Shown here: positions 18,074 through 27,708 of the stretch, in pieces
Numbering within the stretch: the stretch's first letter is position 1
Layout: the number at the start of each line of letters is the position of its first letter
Source of the DNA: a bacterium D16-50
GTDB taxonomy: Bacteria; Bacillota; Clostridia; Lachnospirales; Lachnospiraceae
Reading direction: 5' to 3'
DNA: 64,000 nt
NCBI GenBank assembly: GCA_003612485.1
Contig: RAZA01000021.1
Coordinates: forward strand, 1 to 64,000
Notes under the pieces: generated by a model
Seen by the model: only the letters and a program-made list of their open reading frames with translations
What the model was told of the DNA's origin: nothing
The model's database searches: none
Program-made: the position numbers and the translations under genes

Positions 18074-18912
18074 GGAAGCTGATCAAATATGAATGGAAGA
18101 GCGTCTACAAGGTAGGCTGCTTGATACTGGGGGCAGTGGCGCTGACCACTTTCATGGGATGGCTTGCCTTCCAGTCGCCCATGTGGAAGGAGATGGAGAC
18201 CGGACACAGCTACAGCGGCGCCGTGGCGGGATGGCTGAACATCATCAGCGGGCTGACGCTGATCATGTATGTGATTCTGCTGGCGTGCGCAAGTTTCGGA
18301 ACGCTGGTTTATCTGGTGGTGCATTTTTATAGGACCATGTATACGGACGAGGGTTATCTGATCCATACCCTGCCGGTGACAAAGCATCAGATTTTGGTCA
18401 GCAAGATTCTGGTAGGCGGTATCTGGATGCTGTTTGTTGGGGTTTCGCTGATATTGTCCGCAGTGTTCCTATGCATGACAATGCTTACTTCGATTTTTGG
18501 CCATGACATGGCAATGTTCTGGAAAGAATTCGTCCCCGTTATGGACGAACTGATCTATATGATGCGGGTGGACTTTGACGTGGAGCTGGGAGTCAGGTTC
18601 GCGCTGGGCTGCATCAAGCTTCTGGCAGCTCCGTTCATCACATTGACCATCTTGTTTGGGGCCGTGTCCCTTGGCCAGCTGGCTGGCAGGCATAGGGTGC
18701 TGATGGCCATCATAAGCTATATCGGAATCAGCATAGCTATGAATTTTGTGGGTTCTGTGATCCGGGGTGTCTTTGCGGTAGCGCTGTACGGGAATATCGG
18801 CCAATATATGTGGGTTTCCATGGATATAGGATTTTTAGTGGATCTGGTGGCAGCGGGAGTGCTGTATTTCGTATCATGGAACGTGATCAGCAAAAAACTG
18901 AACATGGTATAA
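18067..18912 (+). CDS. ABC transporter permease (ABC-2 type)
   Basis: 281 residues with about six hydrophobic segments (around residues 15-35, 60-85, 110-140, 180-205, 215-240 and 250-275). It is the membrane partner of the preceding ATPase. There is no sequence motif that reveals the substrate. Start ATG 18067 overlaps the ATPase stop. Immediately after its stop comes a palindrome that also contains the promoter of the next operon. Confidence 0.85.
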   Translation: MLGKLIKYEWKSVYKVGCLILGAVALTTFMGWLAFQSPMWKEMETGHSYSGAVAGWLNIISGLTLIMYVILLACASFGTLVYLVVHFYRTMYTDEGYLIHTLPVTKHQILVSKILVGGIWMLFVGVSLILSAVFLCMTMLTSIFGHDMAMFWKEFVPVMDELIYMMRVDFDVELGVRFALGCIKLLAAPFITLTILFGAVSLGQLAGRHRVLMAIISYIGISIAMNFVGSVIRGVFAVALYGNIGQYMWVSMDIGFLVDLVAAGVLYFVSWNVISKKLNMV

Positions 18913-18916
18913 AACC

Positions 18917-18956
18917 TTGCCCTATGACGGAACATTTGATATAATCGTCATAGGGC
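18917..18956 (+). promoter_or_regulatory. Promoter embedded in an 11-bp palindrome, upstream of the DUF5717 operon
   Basis: GCCCTATGACG (18919-18929) and its exact inverse CGTCATAGGGC (18946-18956) are separated by 16 bases. Inside lie TTGCCC (18917-18922) and TATAAT (18940-18945) at 17-base spacing. The -10 box is thus in the loop and the likely transcript start in the right arm. There is no T-run, so this reads as an operator-promoter more than a terminator, although the RNA of the upstream operon would form a strong hairpin here. Confidence 0.6.
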
Positions 18957-18999
18957 ATTTGCCACTGAGCGCAGGAATGCCGGAAGCGGGTGAGACAAT

Positions 19000-21900
19000 A
19001 TGCAGATGCAGCAGATCATCGGTCAGATTTTGGAGGGAAGCTTCGACTATGAGAAGGGTTCTCTCGATTTTTCATGTGCAAAAATCGAGCTGTCCATAAA
19101 AAAAGGAGAATGGCAGGAGGGGGCCTTTCACATCTATGCCCCTTCAGGCTTGTTCACCAACGGCATGGTCAGTTCCTCGGACTGGAGGATGGAATGCCTT
19201 ACGCAGGAGTTTTCCGGTGAGGATGAAGAGATATTGTACCGTTTTCATGGGGAGACACTAGAAGAAGGGGACGTGGTAAAAGGATGCTTCAACGTGGTCA
19301 GCAACCGGGGAGAGTACTACCTGCCCTTTGTGGCCACGGTGGAGTATGCGGTGGCGGAGTCCTCTGTGGGCAGGATCAAAAATCTGTTTCACTTTGCCAA
19401 TCTGGCCAAGAACCACTGGCAGGAAGCCTTGAAGCTGTTCTACTCTCCGGAGTTTGCCAGCGTGCTCACGGGAAGCGATGCCCAGTATCAGGAGGACTAT
19501 AGGGCGCTTTGCGCCTATCCCGGCCATGAGCAGAACATGGAGGAATTTCTGATTCAGGTCAACAAGAAGCAGCGGGCGGAGTTCTTGACGGAAGAGGAGG
19601 AACTTTATGTGGAAGCCGACGGTCAGGAAGTGACGGAGAGCGTGCTGACCGTGGCCCGCAGCGGCTGGGGCTATACCAGACTTTATATCCAGTGTCAGGG
19701 GGATTTTCTGTTCACGGAGAAGGAAATGCTCACCGAGGATGACTTTTTGGGCAACCGGTGCAGGCTCCCTATATTTGTGGACGGCAGAGCCCTGCACAGG
19801 GGGAAGAATCTGGGGCAGATATGTCTGTACAATTCCTATGTCAGCTTATGGGTTCCGGTAACGGTTCAGCTGGGGAAGGCGGATATGGGGAATGGCTGGA
19901 GGCTGGATAAGAAGAGGTGCGTGTTCCGGCTGATGGTCTCCTATCAGGCGTTTCGGATGCGGAAGATCGGGACTTCCACCTGGCTGAAGGAGACGGGGAA
20001 GCTGGTGGAGAGAATGGTGGCGGAGGACGAGGACGACATAGCGGCCAGATTGTTTCAGGCGCAGCTTCTGATCACTGAGGAACGGATACACGAGGCAGGA
20101 TGGATACTGGATCACGTGTCGGAGCTGTTGGAGGAAAGACCCTCGGAGGATGCGCTGCTGGCCTACTATCTCTATCTGACCACATTGGTGCATAATGAGG
20201 AGGCATATATCCGAAGAGTATCGGCGGACGTGGAAAAGCTCTACCGCCGAAACGACTCCAACTGGCGGGTGGCATGGCTGCTGCTGTATCTGTCGGAGGA
20301 CTATTACAGATCCGAGAAGAATAAATGGGCGCTTCTGGAAAAGCTCTTTCGGGAGGGCTGTACCAGTCCCGTCCTATACATAGAGGCGCTGACTATGCTG
20401 AATGCAAACCCCGCCCTGCTGCGCAGTCTGGAGGGGCTGGGGCTACAGACCCTCTATTATGGCGCCAGACAAGGGATTGTGAGGCAGGAGCTGAGGGATC
20501 AGGCGGTGTATCAGGCAGGAAAGGTGAAGGAATATTCCCAGCTGCTTTTCAGAACCTTGGAAAAGCTGTATGAAACAGGGGAGGATCAGGGGCTTCTCAG
20601 AGAAATATGCGCCCTTCTTATCAAGGGAGGAAGGACGGAGGAGAGATATTCCCATTGGTATAGGGCGGGAGTGGACGCCCAGCTGCGGCTTACCAATCTT
20701 TACGAATACTATATGATGTCGCTGAATCTGGAGGAGGTTCAGGAGCTGCCCAAGGCGGTGCTTCTGTATTTTTCCTATCAGAACAGCCTTGACTATGCCC
20801 GGTGTGCTTATCTGTACGACTACATTCTGCAGCGTAAGGATAGGATGGGGGATATCTATGAGGCCAACCGGCAGAGGATGGAGCTGTTTGTGGCGACCCA
20901 GATCCAGAAGGGGCGCATGGATAGGCATCTGGCCAATTTATACAATAGACTTCTTCGGCCGGGGATGGTGGACGAGCAGACCTGCAGGCCCTTTTCGAGG
21001 CTTCTCTTTGCCCATATGGTTCAGGTGGAGGACGACAGGCTGCGGAAGGTGTACGTGTATCAGCCGGGGAATCTGCGCCCTGCCGAATATGTCCTATGGG
21101 GGAGGAAGGCATGGATATCCCTATATGGTAGCCGCTATACCATTGTTTTTGAGGATGCGTGGAAGAACCGTTTTGTGAAAAGCGTGGAATATACGCTGGA
21201 GAAGCTGATGATACCGGGGAAATATTTAAGGTGGCTGCTGGCCTTCAAGGATGTGGCGCCGGAGTTGGATCTGTATCTGTGCGACAAAGAGAGCGGCCAT
21301 ATGGGGGACGGCAGGGAGGACATAGAAAGAGCTCTGCGGGTGGCAGGTTCTGACTATGCGGACAACAGCGTGAAAAAGGAGCTGTATCTGCGCATCCTGC
21401 GGTATTATTACGAAAATGACAATTCGCGCGCCATGGACAAGTATCTGGAGAAGATTCCCGTGGAGGAACTAGGGGCAAAGGAGAGAGGGGAAGTTTTCAG
21501 ACATCTTGTGCTCCGGGGCAATTATGAGCTTGCAGAGCAGTGGCTTGTGGGGTACGGGCCGTATTTCATGGATGTGAAGGTTCTGGTACGGCTTCTGGGC
21601 GCTTTGATCGAGAGGCGCAACAAGACGGAAGACCCTCTGCTGCTGGCGGCGGCGGAATACGCCTTCCGGCGGGGAAAGTACGACAGTGTGGTTCTGGAGT
21701 ACCTCGTTCTGTATTACAAAGGAATGACCAGAAGCATGCGGGATATTTGGAAGGCGGCAAGATCCTTCGACATGGATTGCTACCGGCTCTGCGAGAGGAT
21801 TCTGGTGCAGATGCTGTACTCGGGGGCCTTCGTGGGGGAGAAGATGGATATCTTCCGATACTACATCTCTCAGGGAGCCAAGCTGGAGGTGGAGGAGGCC

Positions 21901-22566
21901 TTTCTGGCTCAGTGTGCTTTCGACTACTTCGTGAAGGAACGTATGACGGAGCAGGAGGTGTTCGGGGAGATCAGAAATATGCAGCTGAGAGGGGAGCCGG
22001 TGCAGAAGGTGTGCAAGCTGGCCTTTCTGAAATATTTTGCCGAAAACCCGGAGGAGCTGGAGGAGAGCCATAGGCCTCTGCTGGAGCAGTTTCTGGAAGA
22101 GATGACGGATGAGGGGATCTATCTGGAATTCTTCAGGGAGTTTCAGGAGAACAGGGATCTGAGGCAGGAGCTTTTGGACAAGACCATATTGGAGTACCGT
22201 TCGGAAGCCGGGGCCAAGGCCCGGATCCATTATACCGTTCTTCATGAGAACGGTCAGGAGGAGGGCTACCGCTCGGAGTATATGCAGGATGCATATGGGG
22301 GCGTATGCTTCAAGACCTTCGTGCTTTTTTTCGGAGAGAGCATTCAGTATTATATCACCGAGGAGAGGGACGGGGAGGAGCAGCTGACAGAGAGCGGCAC
22401 GCTCCAGAGAAGGGACGACGGCGGAAGCGGCGAGGAGAGCAGATATAAGCTGATCAATGATATCGTCATGAGCAGGTCTCTGGAGGATTTCGACACTTTG
22501 GATGATCTGCTGGAGGAATATTATAGGAAGGATTTTTTAAACGGCAGGCTGTTCGTCCTTGAATAG
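19000..22566 (+). CDS. DUF5717-family large helical-repeat protein
   Basis: 1188 residues, function unknown. I recognise the family from memory as DUF5717, found in Lachnospiraceae beside DUF5716. Residues ~15-110 look like a beta-sandwich (alternating strands such as ELSIKKGEWQEGAFHIYA and CFNVVSNRGEYYLPFVATVEY). Residues ~120-1050 are mostly helical, with TPR-like pairs (DDIAARLFQAQLLITEERIHEAGWIL). The C-terminal ~130 residues are again beta-rich (ARIHYTVLHENGQEEGYR). There is no signal peptide and no membrane segment, so it is probably a cytoplasmic scaffold. The ribosome site is weak (GGTGAG). First gene of a four-gene operon with an Hsp70-like protein; any joint function is inference. 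Confidence 0.8.
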   Translation: MQMQQIIGQILEGSFDYEKGSLDFSCAKIELSIKKGEWQEGAFHIYAPSGLFTNGMVSSSDWRMECLTQEFSGEDEEILYRFHGETLEEGDVVKGCFNVVSNRGEYYLPFVATVEYAVAESSVGRIKNLFHFANLAKNHWQEALKLFYSPEFASVLTGSDAQYQEDYRALCAYPGHEQNMEEFLIQVNKKQRAEFLTEEEELYVEADGQEVTESVLTVARSGWGYTRLYIQCQGDFLFTEKEMLTEDDFLGNRCRLPIFVDGRALHRGKNLGQICLYNSYVSLWVPVTVQLGKADMGNGWRLDKKRCVFRLMVSYQAFRMRKIGTSTWLKETGKLVERMVAEDEDDIAARLFQAQLLITEERIHEAGWILDHVSELLEERPSEDALLAYYLYLTTLVHNEEAYIRRVSADVEKLYRRNDSNWRVAWLLLYLSEDYYRSEKNKWALLEKLFREGCTSPVLYIEALTMLNANPALLRSLEGLGLQTLYYGARQGIVRQELRDQAVYQAGKVKEYSQLLFRTLEKLYETGEDQGLLREICALLIKGGRTEERYSHWYRAGVDAQLRLTNLYEYYMMSLNLEEVQELPKAVLLYFSYQNSLDYARCAYLYDYILQRKDRMGDIYEANRQRMELFVATQIQKGRMDRHLANLYNRLLRPGMVDEQTCRPFSRLLFAHMVQVEDDRLRKVYVYQPGNLRPAEYVLWGRKAWISLYGSRYTIVFEDAWKNRFVKSVEYTLEKLMIPGKYLRWLLAFKDVAPELDLYLCDKESGHMGDGREDIERALRVAGSDYADNSVKKELYLRILRYYYENDNSRAMDKYLEKIPVEELGAKERGEVFRHLVLRGNYELAEQWLVGYGPYFMDVKVLVRLLGALIERRNKTEDPLLLAAAEYAFRRGKYDSVVLEYLVLYYKGMTRSMRDIWKAARSFDMDCYRLCERILVQMLYSGAFVGEKMDIFRYYISQGAKLEVEEAFLAQCAFDYFVKERMTEQEVFGEIRNMQLRGEPVQKVCKLAFLKYFAENPEELEESHRPLLEQFLEEMTDEGIYLEFFREFQENRDLRQELLDKTILEYRSEAGAKARIHYTVLHENGQEEGYRSEYMQDAYGGVCFKTFVLFFGESIQYYITEERDGEEQLTESGTLQRRDDGGSGEESRYKLINDIVMSRSLEDFDTLDDLLEEYYRKDFLNGRLFVLE

Positions 22567-22639
22567 GCGGGCCGGGGAGGCATTGCATCGGGGAACAAAG
22601 AGGCGGCGGGACTTTTGCCCGGCCGGAGCGGGAGGCGTC

Positions 22640-23923
22640 ATGGGCTTTTTTGGAGGGGACAAATTGATAATCGGATATGATCTGGGCAGGGAGCATGCAC
22701 AGATCAGCTTTGCGGCCTCTCAGGACGGAACCGTGGAGACGCTTTCTCAGGTGGCCGGCGAAGAAAAATTCAGCATTCCCACAGCGCTGTGCAAGCGTTA
22801 CGGCGCGAATCAGTGGCTCTACGGCAGGGAGGCCCAGCGGCTGGCCGGGGAGAATCAGGGCGTGCTGGTGGAAAATCTGCTGGAGCTGGCGTTGGACGGG
22901 GAACCGGTCATAGTGGACGGGGAAAGCTTCGATCCGGTGGCGCTGCTTGCGCTGTTTTTCAAGCGGAGCCTGGGCAATCTGAAGGTAGCTTCCATGGTGA
23001 TCACCTGCCCCATGCTGGACCACAGGGTGATTGAGGTGCTGGGACAGGTGGCGGGGGGCATGGAGCTTAGGGCGGACAAGCTTTATTATCAGAGCTACAG
23101 TGAGAGCTTCTACACCTATATGCTCAGGCAGCCGGAAGAGCTGTGGCTTCATCGGTCCGTATTGTTTGAATATAGGGCGGATGGGGTAAAGGCATATCTT
23201 ATGGAATGCAACAGAAGAACCAGACCCATGGTGGTCTCGGTGGAGGAAAGAGAATACTTGTTTTCGGATTATGGGTATTTTTCCGGGGCAGGGTATGAGG
23301 AGCTGGATCAGGCCTTCTGCCGGATTGCGGAAGAGGCCTGCAGCGGCGGGCCGGTAGGCAGCGTCTACCTGATCGGGGAGGAGTTTGGGGAGGATTGGAT
23401 GAAGAACTCTCTGCGCTTCTTATGCCGGGGCAGGCGGGTGTTTCAGGGAAGCAATCTGTTCAGCAAGGGAGCCTGCTGGGGCATGCTGGAGAAGCTGGAG
23501 CCCAGCGAGGCGGGCAAGAACCATGTGTTTCTGGGAAAAGACAAGCTCAAAGCCAATATAGGGATGGATATCCTGCGTCAGGGAGAGGAGTCCTACTGCG
23601 CGCTGCTGGACGCGGGGGTGAACTGGTATCAGGCGGAGCAGAGCATAGAGATATACATTCAGGGAGGGAACGAGCTTGAGCTGACCGTCACTCCGCTGAT
23701 CGGAGGCAGAGCCGTGGGGGCGGCTTCCGAAAACGGGGGCAGGAAGGTGAGGATGGTTCTGGAGGGCCTGCCGGAGACTGCGGCCAGAATCCGGCTGCGG
23801 CTTTTTCTGGAATCTGAAAAGATTCTGGTGGCAGAGGCTGAGGATCTGGGGTTCGGGCAGTTTCGGATGCCCTCCGGGGGTGTCTGGAGAGAGGCCATAG
23901 ATATCTACGAAGCTATGAGATGA
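22640..23923 (+). CDS. DUF5716-family Hsp70/actin-fold-like protein
   Basis: 427 residues. The N terminus copies the Hsp70 plan: LIIGYDLGREHAQISF (phosphate-1 loop, Asp14), then FSIPTALCKRYGANQWLYGREAQRL (compare the Hsp70 'PSVVAF...VGQPAKRQ' segment), then ASMVITCPMLDHRVIEVLGQVAGGMEL (compare 'AVITVPAYF...AGRIAGL'). The expected second phosphate loop (DLGGGT) is replaced by VLFEYRADGVKAYLME, so nucleotide hydrolysis is doubtful. The last ~90 residues are beta-rich and end in the pattern EAEDLGFGQF, like Hsp70-type substrate domains. ATG 22640 has GGGAGG in front; the frame is open further up. Downstream gene is 16 bases away. Recognition as DUF5716 is from memory; the Hsp70 comparison is my reading. 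Confidence 0.8.
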   Translation: MGFFGGDKLIIGYDLGREHAQISFAASQDGTVETLSQVAGEEKFSIPTALCKRYGANQWLYGREAQRLAGENQGVLVENLLELALDGEPVIVDGESFDPVALLALFFKRSLGNLKVASMVITCPMLDHRVIEVLGQVAGGMELRADKLYYQSYSESFYTYMLRQPEELWLHRSVLFEYRADGVKAYLMECNRRTRPMVVSVEEREYLFSDYGYFSGAGYEELDQAFCRIAEEACSGGPVGSVYLIGEEFGEDWMKNSLRFLCRGRRVFQGSNLFSKGACWGMLEKLEPSEAGKNHVFLGKDKLKANIGMDILRQGEESYCALLDAGVNWYQAEQSIEIYIQGGNELELTVTPLIGGRAVGAASENGGRKVRMVLEGLPETAARIRLRLFLESEKILVAEAEDLGFGQFRMPSGGVWREAIDIYEAMR

Positions 23924-23939
23924 AGGGACGGGATGCAGG

Positions 23940-24800
23940 ATGCGGGTCAGTGTGGGCGTAGGCTGTTATGCAAAAAAACCATATCGAATTCCGGGGCTGG
24001 AGATAGACGTCTATTCCATGGAGGAGCTGTGCTACTGTATCCGGGAAAACGCCTTTCTTCTGGACGCGTCCTTTCTGAGCGGCGCTTTGCTGGGGTGGAT
24101 CGAGGAGGAGTGCGGACTCCGGGAGCTGGCAAAAAGCCTGCATCCTCTGGTACACAAGAAAGGGACGCTCAGCGCGTTTGCGGGAGCGATTTTGAGCTAT
24201 GTGGGCTTTTATGATCAGGAGACGGTGCAGGAGACGGCGCAGGTGCTTAAACAAGGGGCCGGGCTGGACGCCATTGAGAGGAGAAAGCGCCAGATAGATT
24301 ACATGGTTAAAAACAAGAGGTACAAATCGGCCGTCAAGGGTTATGAGGCTCTGCTGGACAGCTGGAAGGAGCAGGAGAGCAGGGGAAACGCCATGCCGGC
24401 GGTGGGATGTCTGGCGAGAATATGGCATAATAAGGGAGTGGCGTTTGCGGGGCTGATGCTGTATGATAGGGCTGCGGAATGCTTTCGGAAGGCCTACGAG
24501 CTGGAGCAGAGAGAGGGCTATTGCATGGATTATCTGGCTGCCAGACGCATGCTGCTGTCGGAGGAGGAGTATGTGGCCTTTGCGGCGGAGCACAAGGAGC
24601 TGTACCAGTACAGCCTGAAGCTGGAAAAGAAGATGGAGCAGTATATTCAGGAGTGGGAGCAGCAGCCTGACTATCTGAGACTGTACAATAGGCGGGAACT
24701 TAGGGGCGGGGGAGATATACAGAAGTATTGTGAGGACAGTGAGCGGCTGACTCAGGTTTTGAAGGACAGCTATCGAAATTGTCAAAGGAGCAGTGACTGA
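23940..24800 (+). CDS. Tetratricopeptide-like protein of the DUF5716/5717 operon
   Basis: 286 residues, no named function. It is soluble and largely helical. Residues ~120-205 contain TPR-like helix pairs (YKSAVKGYEALLDSWKEQES, ARIWHNKGVAFAGLMLYDRAAECFRKAYELEQ), a fold that binds other proteins. It starts with a short beta-like stretch MRVSVGVGCYAKKPYRI. Its stop codon overlaps the next start (TGATG), so the pair is translationally coupled. It is probably an adaptor between the Hsp70-like protein and the membrane coiled-coil protein; this is inference from the operon only. Confidence 0.75.
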   Translation: MRVSVGVGCYAKKPYRIPGLEIDVYSMEELCYCIRENAFLLDASFLSGALLGWIEEECGLRELAKSLHPLVHKKGTLSAFAGAILSYVGFYDQETVQETAQVLKQGAGLDAIERRKRQIDYMVKNKRYKSAVKGYEALLDSWKEQESRGNAMPAVGCLARIWHNKGVAFAGLMLYDRAAECFRKAYELEQREGYCMDYLAARRMLLSEEEYVAFAAEHKELYQYSLKLEKKMEQYIQEWEQQPDYLRLYNRRELRGGGDIQKYCEDSERLTQVLKDSYRNCQRSSD

Positions 24801-25984
24801 TGGGACTTTGGACGAACATCTTTAAAAAGAGAAAATATCATGAAGAGACTGCGGAGGACTGGGACAATCTGGTCTATATCAGGGACGACGTGGATTTTCA
24901 TGAGGAGGAACAGCGCAGAGAGTATATCATGAACTGTCTGGAGCAGGTGGCTGAGGCCACCTACGAGGTGAACCTGCTTAAGGGAGAGTATTCTCTGGTC
25001 ACCACCCATCTCACGGACATAGAGGAGATAGAGGCGCTGCCCAAGGAGGAGAGGGACGCGCTGGGGGGCATTGCGTCAAGGCTTGCGGCCATGGAGCAGG
25101 AGCGCCAGCGGTATCGGGGAAAGAAGAACCGCATGAGCGACGAGGACTATCATCGGATCCGGAGGCAGGAGGACGAGATTCAGGACGGCATCTCCAAGCT
25201 GCACGAGTGCGAGGATTACGGCGGGAAGATCAGGCAGGATCTCCAGCGTCTGGACAGGGAGCGCAGCGCCTATGAGTTCCGCAGGCAGGAGCTGGACAGC
25301 TTTCTGAACAACCTCAGGGGCATGGCCATGATTTTTCTGACGGCGTTCTGTCTGTGCATGGGAATGCTGCTGATACTCCATTTCGGCTTTGAGATGGATA
25401 CCCAGATAGGATATCTGCTGGCAGTGGGGGCGGTGGCCGCCGCAGCAATGGTGGTCTGGCTGAAGTATACGGAGGGAGAGAAGGAGCTGCATAGGGTGGA
25501 GGTGTCCGTGAACAAGCTGGTAGCCCTGCAGAATAAGGTCAAGATCAGATATGTGAACAACAAGAGTCTGGCGAACTACCTGCACATGAAGTACGGCACG
25601 GAGAGCGTAGGCGCTCTGGAGAAGCTGTGGGAGCAGTATCAGGAGGAGAAGGAGGAGCGGAAGGAATTCGCACAGGCAGAGGCCAAGGCGGAGTATTACC
25701 AGCGGCAGCTGCTGGCCAGACTCTCCAATTACCGCATTTCCGCACCGGGGAAATGGGCGGTGCAGCCGGCTGCGCTGCTGGACAAGCGGGAGATGGTGGA
25801 GATGCGCCATGAACTGATTCTGAGGCGGCAGAAGCTTCGGGAACAGATGGACTATAACAGAGAAGTTGCGGATACGGCCAGAAAGGAAATCATGGATGTG
25901 GCGCAGAAATATCCCGCGTATGCCTCTGAAATCATGGGAATGGTGGACGAATACAAAAGCGAAGCGGGAGTGGCCGTCCTATGA
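24800..25984 (+). CDS. Membrane-anchored coiled-coil protein of the DUF5716/5717 operon
   Basis: 394 residues, not recognised. Residues ~80-172 are a charged coiled coil (long runs of Glu, Arg, Gln). Two membrane helices follow at about 174-194 (MIFLTAFCLCMGMLLILHF) and 202-221 (IGYLLAVGAVAAAAMVVWL). A second coiled coil runs from ~225 to the end. With two helices and a very short loop, both coiled coils should face the cytoplasm, a layout suited to anchoring a cytoplasmic complex. It begins at the ATG that overlaps the previous stop by one base and is the last gene of the operon. Confidence 0.75.
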   Translation: MGLWTNIFKKRKYHEETAEDWDNLVYIRDDVDFHEEEQRREYIMNCLEQVAEATYEVNLLKGEYSLVTTHLTDIEEIEALPKEERDALGGIASRLAAMEQERQRYRGKKNRMSDEDYHRIRRQEDEIQDGISKLHECEDYGGKIRQDLQRLDRERSAYEFRRQELDSFLNNLRGMAMIFLTAFCLCMGMLLILHFGFEMDTQIGYLLAVGAVAAAAMVVWLKYTEGEKELHRVEVSVNKLVALQNKVKIRYVNNKSLANYLHMKYGTESVGALEKLWEQYQEEKEERKEFAQAEAKAEYYQRQLLARLSNYRISAPGKWAVQPAALLDKREMVEMRHELILRRQKLREQMDYNREVADTARKEIMDVAQKYPAYASEIMGMVDEYKSEAGVAVL

Positions 25985-26024
25985 CAAAGACGGGGAAGGA
26001 GGCCATGGGCCAAGGGGATGGCTA

Positions 26025-26053
26025 TTGACTTCCGGCTCTGGGTAGGCTATGAT
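26025..26053 (+). promoter_or_regulatory. purB promoter
   Basis: TTGACT (26025-26030), 17 bases, TATGAT (26048-26053), 116 bases before the purB start. No PurR box or purine riboswitch was recognised in the leader. Confidence 0.7.
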
Positions 26054-26168
26054 AGGCTCTATGGACTGGAGCTTGGCGACTGCCGCTGCATGGATATGCA
26101 GAAGGCGAGAGCATTTGGATGCAAAGACAGCGGAGGAAAGCCGCCGCTGCATATAAAGGAGAGCATAT

Positions 26169-27620
26169 ATGAGTACAGACAGATACGAAAGTCCCTTGTC
26201 CGAGCGTTACGCCAGCAGAGAGATGCAGTATATTTTTTCGCCGGACATGAAATTCCGCACTTGGAGACGGCTGTGGATCGCCCTTGCGGAGACGGAGAAG
26301 GAGCTGGGATTAAGCCAGAACGGAAAGCCCGTGATCACGGAGGAGCAGATTCAGGAGCTTAAGGCCCACGCGGAGGACATCAATTATGAGGTGGCCAAAG
26401 CCAGAGAGAAGGAGGTTCGCCATGACGTCATGAGCCATGTGTACGCCTATGGGCAGCAGTGCCCCAAGGCGGCGGGGATCATCCATCTGGGAGCCACCTC
26501 CTGCTACGTGGGGGATAATACGGACATTATCGTCATGACCGAGGCCCTGCGTCTGGTGAAGAAGAAGCTGGTGAACGTGATCGGGGTGCTGGCGGATTTT
26601 GCAGACAAGTACAAGGCCCAGCCCACGCTGGCCTTCACCCATTTCCAGCCTGCCCAGCCCACCACGGTGGGAAAGAGGGCTACCCTCTGGATTCAGGAAT
26701 TCTTTATGGACCTGCAGGATGTGGACTATGTCCTCGGGGGCATGAAGCTGCTGGGATCCAAAGGAACCACGGGCACGCAGGCGTCGTTTCTGGAGCTTTT
26801 CGACGGGGATCAGGAGACCATCGACAAGATAGATCCTATGATAGCCGCAAAGATGGGCTTTCAGGAATGTTTCCCCGTTTCCGGCCAGACCTATTCCAGA
26901 AAGATGGACACCAGAGTGGCCAACGTGCTGGCGGGGATCGCCGCCTCCGCCCATAAGATGAGCAATGACATCCGTCTTCTGCAGCATCTCAAGGAGGTGG
27001 AGGAGCCTTTTGAGAAGAGCCAGATCGGCTCCTCAGCCATGGCATACAAGAGAAATCCTATGAGGAGCGAGAGAATCGCGTCTCTCTCCAGATATGTGAT
27101 GATAGACGCATTGAATCCGGCAATCACCTCCGCCACCCAATGGTTCGAGAGGACGCTGGACGATTCCGCAAACAAGAGACTGTCCATTCCGGAGGGCTTT
27201 CTGGCGGTGGACGGCATTCTGGATCTGTGCCTGAATGTGGCGGACGGGCTGGTGGTGTATCCCAAGGTCATAGAGAAGCGACTTCAAAGCGAGCTGCCCT
27301 TTATGGCCACCGAGAACATCATGATGGATGCGGTGAAGAGGGGCGGAAACAGACAAGAGCTGCACGAGCGCATCCGGGAGCTTTCCATGGAGGCTGGGCG
27401 CAGCGTGAAGGTGGAGGGAAGGGAGAACAATCTGCTGGAGCTGATCGCGGCGGATCCTGCCTTCAACATGACGCTGGAGGATCTGCGCAAGGCCATGGAG
27501 CCATCCAGGTACGTGGGCCGTTCCAGAGAGCAGGTGGATGTTTTCCTCGAGGGTGTGATCAGGCCCATGCTGCGGGAGAATAAGGAGCTTCTGGGTGTGA
27601 AGGCACAGATCAACGTTTAG
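26169..27620 (+). CDS. purB: Adenylosuccinate lyase
   Basis: Cleaves adenylosuccinate to AMP + fumarate and SAICAR to AICAR + fumarate, acting twice in purine synthesis. 483 residues, the longer clostridial/eukaryote-like form. The fumarate-lyase signature GSSAMAYKRNP is present. The histidine-containing substrate segments HLGATSCYVGDNTD and FTHFQPAQPTTVGKR are also intact. AAAGGAGAGC lies ahead of the ATG. The purF-like gene follows 88 bases downstream, which fits a purine cluster with purC and purA nearby. Confidence 0.96.
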   Translation: MSTDRYESPLSERYASREMQYIFSPDMKFRTWRRLWIALAETEKELGLSQNGKPVITEEQIQELKAHAEDINYEVAKAREKEVRHDVMSHVYAYGQQCPKAAGIIHLGATSCYVGDNTDIIVMTEALRLVKKKLVNVIGVLADFADKYKAQPTLAFTHFQPAQPTTVGKRATLWIQEFFMDLQDVDYVLGGMKLLGSKGTTGTQASFLELFDGDQETIDKIDPMIAAKMGFQECFPVSGQTYSRKMDTRVANVLAGIAASAHKMSNDIRLLQHLKEVEEPFEKSQIGSSAMAYKRNPMRSERIASLSRYVMIDALNPAITSATQWFERTLDDSANKRLSIPEGFLAVDGILDLCLNVADGLVVYPKVIEKRLQSELPFMATENIMMDAVKRGGNRQELHERIRELSMEAGRSVKVEGRENNLLELIAADPAFNMTLEDLRKAMEPSRYVGRSREQVDVFLEGVIRPMLRENKELLGVKAQINV

Positions 27621-27708
27621 GGCGACGCCATAGGAATGCTGCGGAGTATCATAAGACATAGAAGACGGGGACATTATAGTAAGTTACTTGCAGAAGGGAG
27701 AATAGACC

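Noticed and set aside
26018..26362. Plus-strand frame overlapping the purB start
   Set aside because: Runs through the purB promoter and start in another frame; no ribosome site.
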